DNA from: GCA-2861595 sp035536185
Lineage (GTDB): Bacteria > Actinomycetota > Acidimicrobiia > Acidimicrobiales > GCA-2861595
Direction: 5' to 3'
DNA: 64,000 nucleotides
Assembly (NCBI GenBank): GCA_035536185.1
Contig: DATLOM010000026.1
Coordinates: forward strand, 1-64,000
Every line of letters begins with the position of its first letter. Positions within the stretch are counted from its first letter, which is position 1. The notes under the pieces were generated by a model that ran no database searches, had not been told where the DNA came from, and saw only the letters and a program-made list of their open reading frames with translations. Of this stretch, positions 50,852 through 62,696 are shown piece after piece. The position numbers were made by a program, and so were the translations under genes.

Positions 50852-50882
50852 ATCAAGGGGGAGAGGCTTTCCCCCGTTTGAT
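50852..50882. terminator. Bidirectional hairpin terminator
   Basis: ATCAAGGGGGA pairs with TCCCCCGTTTGAT, with a two-base bulge and a loop of seven. It lies exactly between the convergent methyltransferase and zinc-ribbon genes. Confidence 0.7.
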
Positions 50883-50884
50883 GC

Positions 50885-51109
50885 TCAGGCCGTGGGGCCG
50901 TAGGGCTCGCCGGCCTCTACGTAGCACGGGGCGTGGAAGTGCTCCACCCTGGCCCAAGTGCCCTTCACGTAGACGTTGGCGATGACCTGACGGAGCTGGG
51001 CCCGGGCGGCGAACTTCACGGCCGCACCGCAGTGCTTGCACATGGCCGAGTTCCCGGGCTCCACCAACCGTTCGACAGCTCTGCTCTTCTGCACAGTCGC
51101 GCTCACCAT
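50885..51109 (-). CDS. Small conserved zinc-ribbon-like protein
   Basis: 74 residues. 'CKHCGAAVKFAARAQLRQVI' and 'ANVYVKGTWARVEHFHAPCY' give a CxxC pair plus later His and Cys that could bind zinc. The pattern 'RVEHFHxxCYxEAGxPYG' I recall as a conserved actinobacterial hypothetical. Cytoplasmic. Function unknown. Confidence 0.75.
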   Translation of the reverse strand: MVSATVQKSRAVERLVEPGNSAMCKHCGAAVKFAARAQLRQVIANVYVKGTWARVEHFHAPCYVEAGEPYGPTA

Positions 51110-51272
51110 GCCCCTGTATCGGCAGATCGAGCCACGTTCGTGAGCCTTCTGAGCAGATTCTGCCCTCCTGAGATTGACGTGCGGCCGAAAAGATGTGATG
51201 GTTGACGTGCGTCGGGGAGCGGGTGCGTCCGCCGTGCACCTGCCCCCGGCGCTCTGACCGCCGGCCGGGCCC

Positions 51273-51653
51273 TCAATCCCGCTCGCTCGACGGGGCCGCC
51301 GCAGGCCCGCCGGGGTGGCCGGAACCGCCCCGACCCAGCCGCACGGCCTCGGACACGAGGTCCCGCACCTGGTCCTCGGGGGCTCCCTGGCCGACGATCC
51401 GCCGGATCAGCTGCTCCACCTTGGCCGCCTGGGCCTCGTCCACCACCAGCGCACGGTCGCCGCCGTTGCCACCACGGGCCGCGACCCCCGAGGTGACGGC
51501 CGTCGCCACCATGGCGCAGAGCACGGCGACGGCGGTGACGAGGCCGAAGGTCAGCGCCGCGCCCGTGCTGGCGGCGATGGAGCTGGCGATCATGCCGGCG
51601 ATCCCGCCGGCGCAGATGGCCAGCACGATGCGGCGCACGGCCTTGGCGCTCAT
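51273..51653 (-). CDS. Small membrane protein
   Basis: 126 residues. Two hydrophobic helices (about 7-30 and 34-58) are followed by a charged region 'VDEAQAAKVEQLIRRIVGQG' that should face the cytoplasm, and a Gly/Pro-rich tail. It is 72 bp downstream of ettA on the same strand and may be cotranscribed. No family recognised. Confidence 0.65.
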   Translation of the reverse strand: MSAKAVRRIVLAICAGGIAGMIASSIAASTGAALTFGLVTAVAVLCAMVATAVTSGVAARGGNGGDRALVVDEAQAAKVEQLIRRIVGQGAPEDQVRDLVSEAVRLGRGGSGHPGGPAAAPSSERD

Positions 51654-51725
51654 CGCCGCGTGCCAGCCACCTCAGTGGGCTCCCGCCGGAGCGGGGCAGG
51701 TCTCCGCCGCCTGCTCGGGCTGCAC

Positions 51726-53405
<1,680 letters not shown>

Positions 53406-53470
53406 GACGGCCGCGACCGTACTGGCCCCCCCGGAGGTGGCGATTGGGGGCGGGCCTAGGGTGGGACACC

Positions 53471-54310
53471 ATGGACCCTGCCGGGCTGCGGCCCCTCGGC
53501 GTCGGAGAGATCCTCGACCTGGCCATCAAGGTGTACCGGTCCCGTTTCGCCGATCTGGTGAAGGTGGTGGCGGTGGCCGTCACACCGGTTTTCGTCCTGG
53601 GCGCCCTCGTCCAACTGTCGGCGTCCTCCGAGGACGAGGCGCGGTTGCCGGGGGAGGCCGCCTCCGTCGACTTCAGCGACCTGTGGACCTTCGTGGCCGG
53701 CGTGTTCCTCGTGGCCGTCCTCGGGTTCGTGGCCTCCCAGCTGGCCTCGGCCGCGAGCTTCAGGATCGTCAGCGGGGCCTACCTCGGAGAGAGCCCGACA
53801 TGGCGGGAGTCGCTCGGTTTTGCCGCATCGAGGTTGCGCTCGCTGCTGTGGCTGTCGGTCGTGCTCGGGTTCTTCCTGGTGCTGGCCTTCCTGGCCCTGA
53901 TCATCCCCGGCTTCTACTTCGCCGTGGCCTGGACGGTGGCCACCCCCGTGCTGCTGTTCGAAGGCCTGCGGGGGCGCCAGGCGCTGGCCCGCTCCCGCGC
54001 CCTGGTTCGGGACCGGTGGTGGCCGACGCTCGCCGTCATCTTCCTCTCCACCGTTTTCACCGCCATCGTGCAGGCCATCTTCGGCTCCCTGTTCTTCGCC
54101 GCCGTCAGCGACGGGGACAACGACACCGCCGTGGCTCTGGCCAACGCCGCCACCAACATCACCGCCAGCGTGGTCACCACCCCGTTCACGGCCGCCGTCA
54201 TCGCCGTGGTGTACTTCGATCTGCGGGTGCGCAAGGAGGGCTTCGACCTGGAGCTGCTCACCCGCCGTGTGGGAGTCGATCCCGGGCAGCCTCCGCCGCC
54301 GGATGCCTGA
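53471..54310 (+). CDS. Multipass membrane protein, GDPD-membrane-domain-like
   Basis: 279 residues from the ATG at 53471 ('MDPAGLRPLGVGEILDLAIK'); the frame is open to 53444. 'GEILDLAIKVYRSRFADLVK' is the typical start of this membrane family. About five helices follow, with 'ALARSRALVRDRWWPTLAVI' between the middle ones. The C-terminus is 'YFDLRVRKEGFDLELLTRRV', also typical. Usually found beside DUF4129/MoxR clusters, as here. Function unknown. It lies divergent from ettA. Confidence 0.75.
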   Translation: MDPAGLRPLGVGEILDLAIKVYRSRFADLVKVVAVAVTPVFVLGALVQLSASSEDEARLPGEAASVDFSDLWTFVAGVFLVAVLGFVASQLASAASFRIVSGAYLGESPTWRESLGFAASRLRSLLWLSVVLGFFLVLAFLALIIPGFYFAVAWTVATPVLLFEGLRGRQALARSRALVRDRWWPTLAVIFLSTVFTAIVQAIFGSLFFAAVSDGDNDTAVALANAATNITASVVTTPFTAAVIAVVYFDLRVRKEGFDLELLTRRVGVDPGQPPPPDA

Positions 54311-54340
54311 CCGGCCGTCACGCCGGCACCGGCCGCAGTT

Positions 54341-54396
54341 CCCGAACTTGGTGACCGAAGCGGCGCCCTGGCGCCGCCGCGGTGACCAGGTTCGGG
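54341..54396. repeat. Palindromic repeat, family B, unit 1
   Basis: CCCGAACTTGGTGACCG (54341-54357) faces its near-complement (54380-54396) around a GC-rich inner stem (GGCGCC...GGCGCC). A 56-base hairpin lies between two genes. Confidence 0.75.
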
Positions 54397-54403
54397 TTCT
54401 GGG

Positions 54404-55411
54404 GTGGCCATTTTGGTGAGGAGCGCCGAGCCCCGCGGTGCAGCTCTGTCCGGACGTCGGCCGCGGCCGTCCGCGGCGGCGGCGGGTGTGTTCCTCATCG
54501 TCGTCATGGGTGTGATCGGTTCGGGCGATCTGAGGGGCGCGGCCGGAATGGCGAAGGGGCCGATGGCGGGAGCGGCGGCTTTGAACCGGGGGGACCGTTC
54601 GACGTCACGGGCTGGCGCGGCAGAAGCGGTGACCTGGCAGCTGAAGACGCTGGCCGCGCAGGCGCGAGATGGCGTCCCTGCCGGCGGCGGTGACCCCGCC
54701 GGCTCGAACGCGCGGCCACCGCCGTCACCGGCCGATGCGGCCAGGGCGGAGGCCCGGCGCATCCTGGCCGAGCGGCGCTTCCACCCGTCCCGGACGCCAC
54801 GCCCTCTACGTGGCGCCCTCCGTCGGCTCGGCGGGTGGATCCGGCCGGTGGCGGACCCGGTGCGCCGGCTGTGGGAGGAGGTCGCCGGCAGTGTCCTGTG
54901 GCGGGCAGTGCTGGTGACAGCTGTCATCGGCGTGGCTGCCCTGAGCAGCATCCGCCTCGTCCGGCGACGCAACGCAGCGGGAGTCGCGCAGGGAACGCGT
55001 GAGCGCCGGCACCGGCAGGACGACCCGGACGAGCTGGAGCGGCGGGCCGACCGAGCCGAGCGTGAGGGTCACCTGGACCTGGCCTTCCGCCTCCGTTTCC
55101 GGGCCGGCCTGCTGCGCCTCGACGGCGCCGGCATCGTGCCGTGGCGACCGTCGCTCACCACGGGACAGCTCATCGAGGAGGTGCGCTCGCCCGCGCTCGC
55201 CGAGCTCGCCAACGCCTTCGACGAGATCACCTACGGCGGACGTCCCGCCGCCCCCGCCGACCTCGAGGCGGCCCGGACAGGCTGGCCCCACGTCCTCCGC
55301 GATCCCGAACTTGGTGACCGGGGCGGCGCCACGACGCGGCTTCGTACCCCAGGATCAGCACCCGTTCGGGAACCTGGTCACCGAGGCGGCGCGGGGACCC
55401 CGCTTCGGTGA
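54404..55411 (+). CDS. DUF4129-domain membrane protein
   Basis: 335 residues from a GTG. Two membrane helices are visible (about 24-40 and 165-182). The DUF4129 domain at about 210-300 reads 'ERRADRAEREGHLDLAFRLR', 'IVPWRPSLTTGQLIEEVRSP' and 'YGGRPAAPADLEAARTGWPH'. The last 35 codons are encoded by the palindromic repeat and are not family sequence. DUF4129 proteins sit in MoxR/DUF58 operons; some act in exopolysaccharide or cell-wall processes. Overlaps the next frame. Confidence 0.8.
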   Translation: MAILVRSAEPRGAALSGRRPRPSAAAAGVFLIVVMGVIGSGDLRGAAGMAKGPMAGAAALNRGDRSTSRAGAAEAVTWQLKTLAAQARDGVPAGGGDPAGSNARPPPSPADAARAEARRILAERRFHPSRTPRPLRGALRRLGGWIRPVADPVRRLWEEVAGSVLWRAVLVTAVIGVAALSSIRLVRRRNAAGVAQGTRERRHRQDDPDELERRADRAEREGHLDLAFRLRFRAGLLRLDGAGIVPWRPSLTTGQLIEEVRSPALAELANAFDEITYGGRPAAPADLEAARTGWPHVLRDPELGDRGGATTRLRTPGSAPVREPGHRGGAGTPLR

Positions 55412-55421
55412 CCAAGTTCGG
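55304..55421. repeat. Palindromic repeat, family B, unit 2 and a half unit
   Basis: CCCGAACTTGGTGACCG at 55304-55320 is identical to unit 1. A second hairpin follows with CGGGAACCTGGTCACCG at 55367-55383 and CGGTGACCAAGTTCGG at 55406-55421. The stretch covers the end of the DUF4129 frame and the first codons of the DUF4350 frame. Confidence 0.75.
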
Positions 55422-56909
55422 AGGAGAGGCGCCAGCGCCAGGCTCAGGAACGGGGCCAGGCCCGGGTCGGTCGCCGGCCACGGGTGCGCCGCCAGCTTCG
55501 GGGTCGCGCCGGCGGCCAGGCGCGGCGAAGCCGCCAAGCTCGCGCCAGCCGCGCGTCATTGCCTCGGCCACGCCACCAGGCTCCGGTTCCCCGCCAGGTT
55601 CCGATCCGCCACCACATACGCCCCCGCCACTACATACGCCCCCGCCACTACATACGCCCCCGCCCCCGCCCTCGGCCGCGGAACGGTGGCGCCGGCTCCC
55701 GCTTCTCACTCGCGTCGCCGTCGTCGTGGTCGTCCTTCTGGTCAGCTTCAACCTCATGGTGGCCGGCGTCGGCGTGGTCACCGGGGGCCCCGCGCCGGCC
55801 GGCCCGCCGTCGTCGTCTTACGCCACGGTGCCCGAGGGCCTGGCTGCCTACGCCGATCTTCTCGCCGAGCTCGGTCACCCGGTCCGGCGCCTTCGCACCA
55901 CCCTCGACGAGGCCGAGCTCGATCCTCGCAGCACTGTCGTGGTCGCCGATCCGGTTCCCCTGAGCAAGGCGGAGAACGCCGCCCTCAGCCGGTTCGTGGC
56001 CGACGGCGGCCGGCTCGTCGCCGCCGGCGCCGACGTGGTGCCCTCGCTCCGCCAGATCCTCGCGCGGGCGCCGGTATGGGCGCCGGCAGGTGCCCGCTCG
56101 GCCAGGCCGCTCCTTCGGGTGCCCGAGCTGGCCGACGTCTCCCTCGTGCGCTCAGCCGGGCGCGGATCCTGGTCCGAGGCGGGCACCGGCCAGCCGGTGC
56201 TGGGTACGCCCGGTGCAGGTGCGGGCGCCGACCCCGACGGTGGTGCCGGCGGCGGCGAACCCGGCGGTGACCGCAATCAGAGGGGCCCCACCAGCGATGC
56301 CCGTCCCCCCGCCATCCTCGCCACCGTGGCCACCGCCGGCGCCGGCCGGGTGATCGCCCTGGCTGACACCTCGCCCCTCCACAACGCCTTCTTGGCTGAG
56401 GCCGACAACGCCGCCTTCGCCCTGGCCGTGGCCGGCGAGCGGGGCCGACCGGTCGCGTTCGCCGAGGCGGCCCACGGTTACGCCGACAGTGAGGGCATCG
56501 CCGCCGTTCCCCGCCGCTGGCGCCTGGCCCTCGCCGGCGTCGTCGTCGCCATTCTCGTGTGGATGTGGTCCCGGGGCCGCCGCCACGGTCCCCCCGAGGA
56601 CGAGGAACGGGCCATGCCACCGCCCCGGCGGGCTTATGTGGACGCCATGGCCGCCTCCCTCGCCAAGACCCGCAAGCCAGCGATGTCGGTTCGCCCGCTC
56701 CAGGAATCTGCCCGCCGGCGGCTGGCCCGCCGCGCCGGCCTGGCCCCCGACGCCGGCGACGATGCCATTCGGGCCGCCGCCCTCCGGCTCGGCGTCCCCG
56801 AGGAGGAGGTCGCCGCCCTCTTCGCCCCACCGCGCAACGACCGGGAGCTGCTGGCGGTGGGCCGCGCCGCCGCCCGCGTTCCCGGCCACGCCGACCAGGA
56901 GAGACGCCC

Positions 56910-56916
<7 letters not shown>
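55408..56916 (+). CDS. DUF4350-domain membrane protein
   Basis: 502 residues as opened by a GTG inside the palindromic repeat. The first 90 residues are Pro/Gly-rich with three tandem 'HTPPPL' units, so the true start may be further in. A membrane helix (100-123) leads to the DUF4350 region 'VPEGLAAYADLLAELGHPVR', 'STVVVADPVPLSKAENAALS', 'FVADGGRLVAAGADVVP'. A second helix at about 372-390 precedes a cytoplasmic end. In similar operons it works with DUF4129 and MoxR; role unknown. Overlaps the MoxR start by 7 bases. Confidence 0.75.
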
Positions 56917-57869
<953 letters not shown>

Positions 57870-58076
57870 CCGGCGCCATGTCGTCCCTTCGCCGGCACTG
57901 GCCCCCGCGGGCCGGCGGGTCCTGTCCCTCAGGGTTCCCCTCCCAACCGGGTCCCTCCCGCCTGACGGCGGGTCCCACCCGGTCGGGCCCCTCCCCTACG
58001 GGCCACCCCCCGGCCCGCTCGACGCGTGCCGAGGCTCGCTCTCGCTGATGGCCGGCGCCAAGGCCCCTCGAGAACC

Positions 58077-59324
58077 GTGAGTCCCGCTCCTATAACTGCG
58101 GTCGCCCTGGCCTTCATCGCCGCGCTGGTACTCGTGCTTCCCCCGGTGTTCGTCGTGATGGCCGCCATCGCCCTCGTCACAGCCACCATCGTGGACGCGC
58201 TTGCCGCCCGCCGGCCGCCGACGGTTCGCCGAGAGGTCGCCACGATTCTGGCCCGTGGGGTTCCCACTGCCCTCACCGTGGTGGCCGAGTCGGAGGGCGC
58301 CGGCCGGCTGCTCGTCCGCCAGCCCGTGCCGCCCGACCTCCGCCTCGAGCCGTCAGACGCCGAGGGCTGCCTGAACGGCGTGCTCACTCCCCACCGTCGT
58401 GGCCGCCACCTCCTCCCCCCGCCGGCGGTGCGGGCCGTCGGCCCGCTCGGCCTCGGCCGGTGGGACCACAGCGACGGCGAGGACACCGAGGTCCAGGTGT
58501 ACCCGGACCTGCCCGCCGCCCGCCGCCTGGTCCTCGCCGTGCGCCAGGGCCGCTTCCGCGATCAGGGACGCCTCAGCCGCGGCCCGCTGGGGCTCGGTAC
58601 CGATTTCGAGCTGGTGCGTGAGTACGTTCCGGACGACGACGTGCGCCAGGTGAACTGGCGGGCCACGGCCCGTATGGACCGGCCCATGAGCAACCAGTAC
58701 CGGGTCGACCAGGACCGCGACGTGGTGTGCCTGGTCGACGCAGGCCGGCTGATGGGCGCGCCCGTCGGTGACCGGAAGCGGCTCGATGCCACGCTGGACG
58801 CGGTGACCGCCGTCGCCCTCGTCGCCGACGAGGTCGGTGACCGCTGCGGTGCCTTCGCCTTCGACGCCACCGTCCTGCGGGCCGTCCCCCCGCGCCGGAG
58901 CGGAGGCACGGCCGTCGTGCGCTCGCTGTTCGACCTCGAGCCCAGCCCGCTGGACAGTGACTACGAGATGGCGTTCCATCGGGTCGGGCGGTCCAAGCGG
59001 GCCTTCGTCCTGGTGCTCACCGACCTGCTCGACGAGGCCGCCGCCCGCCCCCTCGTGGAGGCGGTGCCCGTCCTGGCCCGCCGCCATTCCGTCGCCGTGG
59101 CCAGCATCACCGACCCCGACCTCACGGCCCTCGTGTCCCAGCCGCCCGACGCGCCTCTCGACGTCTACGCCGCCTCGGTGGCCGTCGAGGTCCTCGACGC
59201 CAGAGCAGCCGTGGCGGCTGAGCTCACCCGCGCCGGTGCCCAAGTGCTCGAGGCGCCGCCCGGCCTGCTGGGGGAGGCGTGCGTCGGCGCCTACCTCAGG
59301 ATGAAGTCCCTGGCCCGCCTGTAA
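58077..59324 (+). CDS. DUF58-domain protein
   Basis: 415 residues from the GTG at 58077; the open frame extends to 58026 but begins with unlikely sequence. Two membrane helices (about 5-45) come first. The DUF58 core is 'DFELVREYVPDDDVRQVNWR' followed by 'ATARMDRPM', the signature of the family. A vWA-like fold with 'VVCLVDAGRLMGAPV' follows. It should bind the MoxR ATPase. Transcript end is probably the hairpin at 59338. Confidence 0.9.
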   Translation: MSPAPITAVALAFIAALVLVLPPVFVVMAAIALVTATIVDALAARRPPTVRREVATILARGVPTALTVVAESEGAGRLLVRQPVPPDLRLEPSDAEGCLNGVLTPHRRGRHLLPPPAVRAVGPLGLGRWDHSDGEDTEVQVYPDLPAARRLVLAVRQGRFRDQGRLSRGPLGLGTDFELVREYVPDDDVRQVNWRATARMDRPMSNQYRVDQDRDVVCLVDAGRLMGAPVGDRKRLDATLDAVTAVALVADEVGDRCGAFAFDATVLRAVPPRRSGGTAVVRSLFDLEPSPLDSDYEMAFHRVGRSKRAFVLVLTDLLDEAAARPLVEAVPVLARRHSVAVASITDPDLTALVSQPPDAPLDVYAASVAVEVLDARAAVAAELTRAGAQVLEAPPGLLGEACVGAYLRMKSLARL

Positions 59325-59337
59325 AGCTCCGAACTTC

Positions 59338-59374
59338 GAGTACATAAGGGGCGGAATTCGCCCCTTATGTACTC
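59338..59374. repeat. Palindromic repeat, family A (perfect), bidirectional terminator
   Basis: GAGTACATAAGGGGCG and its exact complement form a 16-bp stem with the loop GAATT. It lies between the convergent DUF58 and SpoIIM genes. Related to the hairpin at 44781. Confidence 0.8.
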
Positions 59375-60465
59375 CAAATCGGGGTTGGGGTTGCCGCGTC
59401 CCCAGCCCCGGCCGGCCGTCCCCGCCACCACACCAGCCCCCAGAACGACGCCCCGAGCGCCACGCCTACCGCCACCGCCGGACCGACGCCGAGGCCTTCC
59501 GGCGTGACGAAGCCCTCCACCAGGCCGGCCACCACCAGCCACACGGCGGTTCCCAGCACCAGCTCCACCGACCGGCGGGCCTCGGCGGCCAGGGCGTCGC
59601 CCCGCCGGCGCCGGCCGGGGTCGACGATGGCCCAGCCCATGCGAAGTCCGGCGGCGCCGGCCACCACGATGCACGACAGCTCCAGCACGCCGTGGGGCAC
59701 CACGAGCTGCAGGAGCCGGTTGCCGTTCCCGGCGCCGAAGGCCAGGCCCCCGACCACGCCCACCATCAGGCCGTTGGCCACCATGGCCACGGCGGTGAGC
59801 AGCCCGGCGGTGATGCCGCCGACAAAGGCCACGAAGGCCACCTGGATGTTGTTGGTGAGGATGCGGGCGGAGAAGGCGGCGCTGGCCGCCGGCGACAGGC
59901 CGAGATCGGCGCCGCGGGGAGCCGGCTCGGTGACAGCCCGGAAGGCTTCGGGCACCAGGCCGCCGGCGGCACCGGGGTCGTCGACCGCCCACACGGCGCC
60001 GAGCACGGAGGGGATGACGAGCAGAAGAGCGGCCACGAGCAGGGGCACCGGCCGATCCCGCACCCGCCTCCAGTAGCCCCGGGAGAGGAAGGCCACCACC
60101 GACTCCTTCCTGGCTTCCGACGCGTAGACGAGGTGGCGGGCCTGCCCCACCAGGCCCGCGAGGGTCCCCACCAGAGGATCGCCGGGATAGCGCCGCCGGG
60201 CGATGGCCAGGTCGGCGGCGGCCGACCGGTAGAGGGTGCCGAGCCGGCGCACCCGCTCCGGGCCCAGCCGCTCGGGCCGGCCCTTGGCCGCGGCAACGAG
60301 CCCCCGGAGCTCGTCCCATGACCGTTCCCGGTCGCTGAGAAAGGTGGATAGGGCCCGAGACGGAACTACTTGCGCGGCCGAAGGCCGAGGAGGCCCATGC
60401 GAAACGCTCAATGTTGGCAGTGCCGCGCAAGTAGTTCCGTCACGGTCCCTTAGCTTCATCTCGTC
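59365..60465 (-). CDS. SpoIIM-family membrane protein (stage II sporulation protein M-like)
   Basis: 366 residues if started at the ATG at 60465. Family-like sequence begins at 'LSTFLSDRERSWDELRGLVA' and includes 'RLGTLYRSAAADLAIARRRY'. Five helices follow, with 'ILTNNIQVAFVAFVGGITAG' and 'NRLLQLVVPHGVLELSCIVV' typical of SpoIIM. Ahead of the conserved start no ATG/GTG/TTG is near; the repeat at 60359-60441 lies exactly there. The ATG at 60465 is the base next to the start of the divergent RDD gene. Common in MoxR/DUF58/RDD clusters. Role in sporulation unlikely here. Confidence 0.85.
   Translation of the reverse strand, partial: DEMKLRDRDGTTCAALPTLSVSHGPPRPSAAQVVPSRALSTFLSDRERSWDELRGLVAAAKGRPERLGPERVRRLGTLYRSAAADLAIARRRYPGDPLVGTLAGLVGQARHLVYASEARKESVVAFLSRGYWRRVRDRPVPLLVAALLLVIPSVLGAVWAVDDPGAAGGLVPEAFRAVTEPAPRGADLGLSPAASAAFSARILTNNIQVAFVAFVGGITAGLLTAVAMVANGLMVGVVGGLAFGAGNGNRLLQLVVPHGVLELSCIVVAGAAGLRMGWAIVDPGRRRRGDALAAEARRSVELVLGTAVWLVVAGLVEGFVTPEGLGVGPAVAVGVALGASFWGLVWWRGRPAGAGDAATPTPIWST
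60359..60441. repeat. Long inverted repeat, family C
   Basis: 20-bp arms (60359-60378 and 60422-60441; GACGGAACTACTTGCGCGGC and its exact complement) separated by 43 bases. It lies across the start region of the SpoIIM gene and the divergent control region. Confidence 0.8.
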
Positions 60466-61293
60466 GTGGACTACGAGGATCGCATGTCCATCGCCACGCC
60501 GGAGGGTGTCGACATCGAGCTCACCCTCGCCGGCGTCGGCTCGCGGTTCGTGGCCACCTTCGTCGACCAGCTCCTCCAGTCCGCCGTCCTGCTCGCTCTG
60601 GCCCTCGCCGGCACCCTGGCCGGCGTCGGCGGCGGTGGGGGAGGGGGTTCCGGCGGCGGGAGCAGCGAGCTGGACGGCGGGGGGGACGATGTCGCCCTGG
60701 CCGCGGTGGCCGTGACCGCCCTGCTCCTCTTCGCCGTGCAGTTCGGCTACCACGTGCTGTTCGAGACCCTCGCGTCGGGCCGGACCCCGGGCAAGCGCTG
60801 GACCGGCCTGCGGGTGGTGACCACCGGCGGCGGCCCGGTCAGCTTTCTCACCAGCGTCGTGCGCAACCTCCTGCGCCTGGTCGATCTCCTGCCGGGGTTC
60901 TACGGCGTGGCCATCGTCTCGGTGCTGGCCAGCAACCGCAACCAGCGCCTCGGCGACATGGCCGCCGGCACCCTCGTGGTGAGGGAGCGCTCAGGGGGGC
61001 GGACAGTGGACCGGCGGAGGCTTCGGCGCAAGACGGCGAGAAGCGTGCGGCTGATCCCGGGGCCGCCGTCGCCCGACATCGGCACGTGGGACGTCGCCTC
61101 GGTCACCGCCGAGGAGCTGGCCACCGTCCGGCGCTTCCTCGAGCGCCGCACCACCCTGACCCCGGAGTCCCGCAGCCGCCTCGCGCGCGAACTGGCGAGC
61201 CGCCTCCGCCCCAAGGTGGTCGGCCCCTCCGAGAACCTCCACCCGGAGCTGTTCCTCGAGGAGCTGGCCACGGCCAAGTCCGCCCGCCTCTGA
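60466..61293 (+). CDS. RDD-family membrane protein
   Basis: 275 residues from a GTG. The RDD mark is 'GVGSRFVATFVDQLLQSAVL' (R...D), then 'ETLASGRTPGKRWTGLRVVT' and 'NLLRLVDLLPGFYGVAIVSV'. Three helices are visible, with a Gly-rich loop at about 50-65. The C-terminal 90 residues are a soluble extension ('SVTAEELATVRRFLERRTTL'). It pairs with the divergent SpoIIM gene, as in many actinobacteria. Function unknown. Confidence 0.88.
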   Translation: MDYEDRMSIATPEGVDIELTLAGVGSRFVATFVDQLLQSAVLLALALAGTLAGVGGGGGGGSGGGSSELDGGGDDVALAAVAVTALLLFAVQFGYHVLFETLASGRTPGKRWTGLRVVTTGGGPVSFLTSVVRNLLRLVDLLPGFYGVAIVSVLASNRNQRLGDMAAGTLVVRERSGGRTVDRRRLRRKTARSVRLIPGPPSPDIGTWDVASVTAEELATVRRFLERRTTLTPESRSRLARELASRLRPKVVGPSENLHPELFLEELATAKSARL

Positions 61294-61313
61294 CCCGCCG
61301 CCGGCGCGGGAGG

Positions 61314-62696
61314 TCAGTCCGGCTTGATGTTCTGGTTGAGCCGGAAGAAGTTCGTCGGGTCGTATGTTCGCTTCAAGGCCTTGAGGCGGTCGAACTTCTC
61401 GCCGCCGTAGGCCTGGCGGATCCGTTCGTCCCCCTCCTCCATGAGGAAGTTGACGTACACCCCGGTGTGGTGAGGCTCGAGCGCCGTCCAGTAGTCACGA
61501 GCCCACTGGCGCTGCTCCTCGAAGCCGTCACCGGTGAGGCTGTTGCCGTTGATGTTGAAGGTGAACCCGGCGTTCCGCCCGTTGAACGCCGTGTCGTTCT
61601 CGCCGACCCGCGCCACCGCCCCACCCATCTGCCAGAGGGCCAGGCTGGCGATCGGCGAAGTGATGCGCCGGCCATTCTCGACGATGATGTCGATCACGTC
61701 GTCGCTCAGCTCGGCCACGTCGCAGGAGCGGACGTAGTACCACCAGCCGTGGCGGAACGAGGGGTCGAGGCTCTGCTGGTGGACGAGGAAGGGCTTCGGC
61801 ACGCAGGCGTCGAGCACGGGCGAGCCGAACTCCTTGAGTGGGCGCAGGACCCGCTCCCCGTCCTCCACCGAACCGGCGTAACAGACGACGACGCCCACGA
61901 CGAGCTTCCCCACCAGATCGGGCGGGACGATGGGCAGCGCCGGGGCCTGCCGTTGCACGACGATGGTCATCAGCTCGTCGGGGCAGCCGGCGATCCAGTC
62001 GCGGTAGAAGCGGAGCACCTCGGGCGCGTCCTGCATCAGCCAGAACACCGGCCCGGCAACTACCTGGGGCCCCACCGGATGGAGACGGAGCTCGAACTCG
62101 GTGACGATCCCGAAGTTCCCACCGCCGCCGCGCACGCCCCAGAACAGATCGGCGTTCTCGCTCTCGCTGGCCTTCACGAACTCACCGTCGGCGGTGACGA
62201 GGTCCACCGACAGGAGGTTGTCGATGGTCAGCCCGTACTTGCGCATGATCCAGCCGATGCCGCCGCCGAGGGTGAGACCGGCCACCCCTGTGTGGGTGAC
62301 GATCCCGCTCGGGGCGGCCAGGCCGAAGGACTGTGTCTCCCGGTCCAGCTCACCCAGGAGCACGCCGGCCTGCACCCGAGCCGTCCGGGCGCCTGGGTCC
62401 ACGCGGATCCCTTTCATCGGGCTCAGGTCGATGAGCATCCCGCCGTCGCAGGTCGACAGCCCCGGGAAGCTGTGCCCGCCGCCCCGGACCGCCACCAGCT
62501 GCTCGTGGCGCCGGCCGAACCGCACCGCATCACGGACGTCGGCCACCCCCTCGCACCGGGCAATGAGGTCGGGGTGCCGGTCGATCGACCCGTTCCACAC
62601 CTTGCGGTGCTCGGCGTAGGTGGGATCGTCGGGTGCCACGACCGCCCCTCGGAGCGTCGCCCGCAGTTCTTCCAGCGCCACGTCGTCGATGCCCAA
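61314..62696 (-). CDS. FAD-linked oxidase (PCMH/berberine-bridge type)
   Basis: 460 residues if started at the TTG at 62696; the GTG at 62681 is also possible. The frame is open to 62912 but would cross the kgd start. 'LVAVRGGGHSFPGLSTCDGG' carries the His that binds FAD covalently in this family. 'GGGIGWIMRKYGLTIDNLLS' and 'LFWGVRGGGGNFGIVTEFEL' complete the FAD-binding domain. The BBE end is 'LKALKRTYDPTNFFRLNQNI'. Oxidises sugars, alcohols or alkaloid-like compounds; substrate unknown. Divergent from kgd. Confidence 0.9.
   Translation of the reverse strand: MGIDDVALEELRATLRGAVVAPDDPTYAEHRKVWNGSIDRHPDLIARCEGVADVRDAVRFGRRHEQLVAVRGGGHSFPGLSTCDGGMLIDLSPMKGIRVDPGARTARVQAGVLLGELDRETQSFGLAAPSGIVTHTGVAGLTLGGGIGWIMRKYGLTIDNLLSVDLVTADGEFVKASESENADLFWGVRGGGGNFGIVTEFELRLHPVGPQVVAGPVFWLMQDAPEVLRFYRDWIAGCPDELMTIVVQRQAPALPIVPPDLVGKLVVGVVVCYAGSVEDGERVLRPLKEFGSPVLDACVPKPFLVHQQSLDPSFRHGWWYYVRSCDVAELSDDVIDIIVENGRRITSPIASLALWQMGGAVARVGENDTAFNGRNAGFTFNINGNSLTGDGFEEQRQWARDYWTALEPHHTGVYVNFLMEEGDERIRQAYGGEKFDRLKALKRTYDPTNFFRLNQNIKPD

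Noticed and set aside
55600..55665. Short tandem repeats that could suggest a CRISPR array
   Set aside because: The 18-bp units are adjacent without spacers and encode 'HTPPPL' repeats in the DUF4350 N-terminus.
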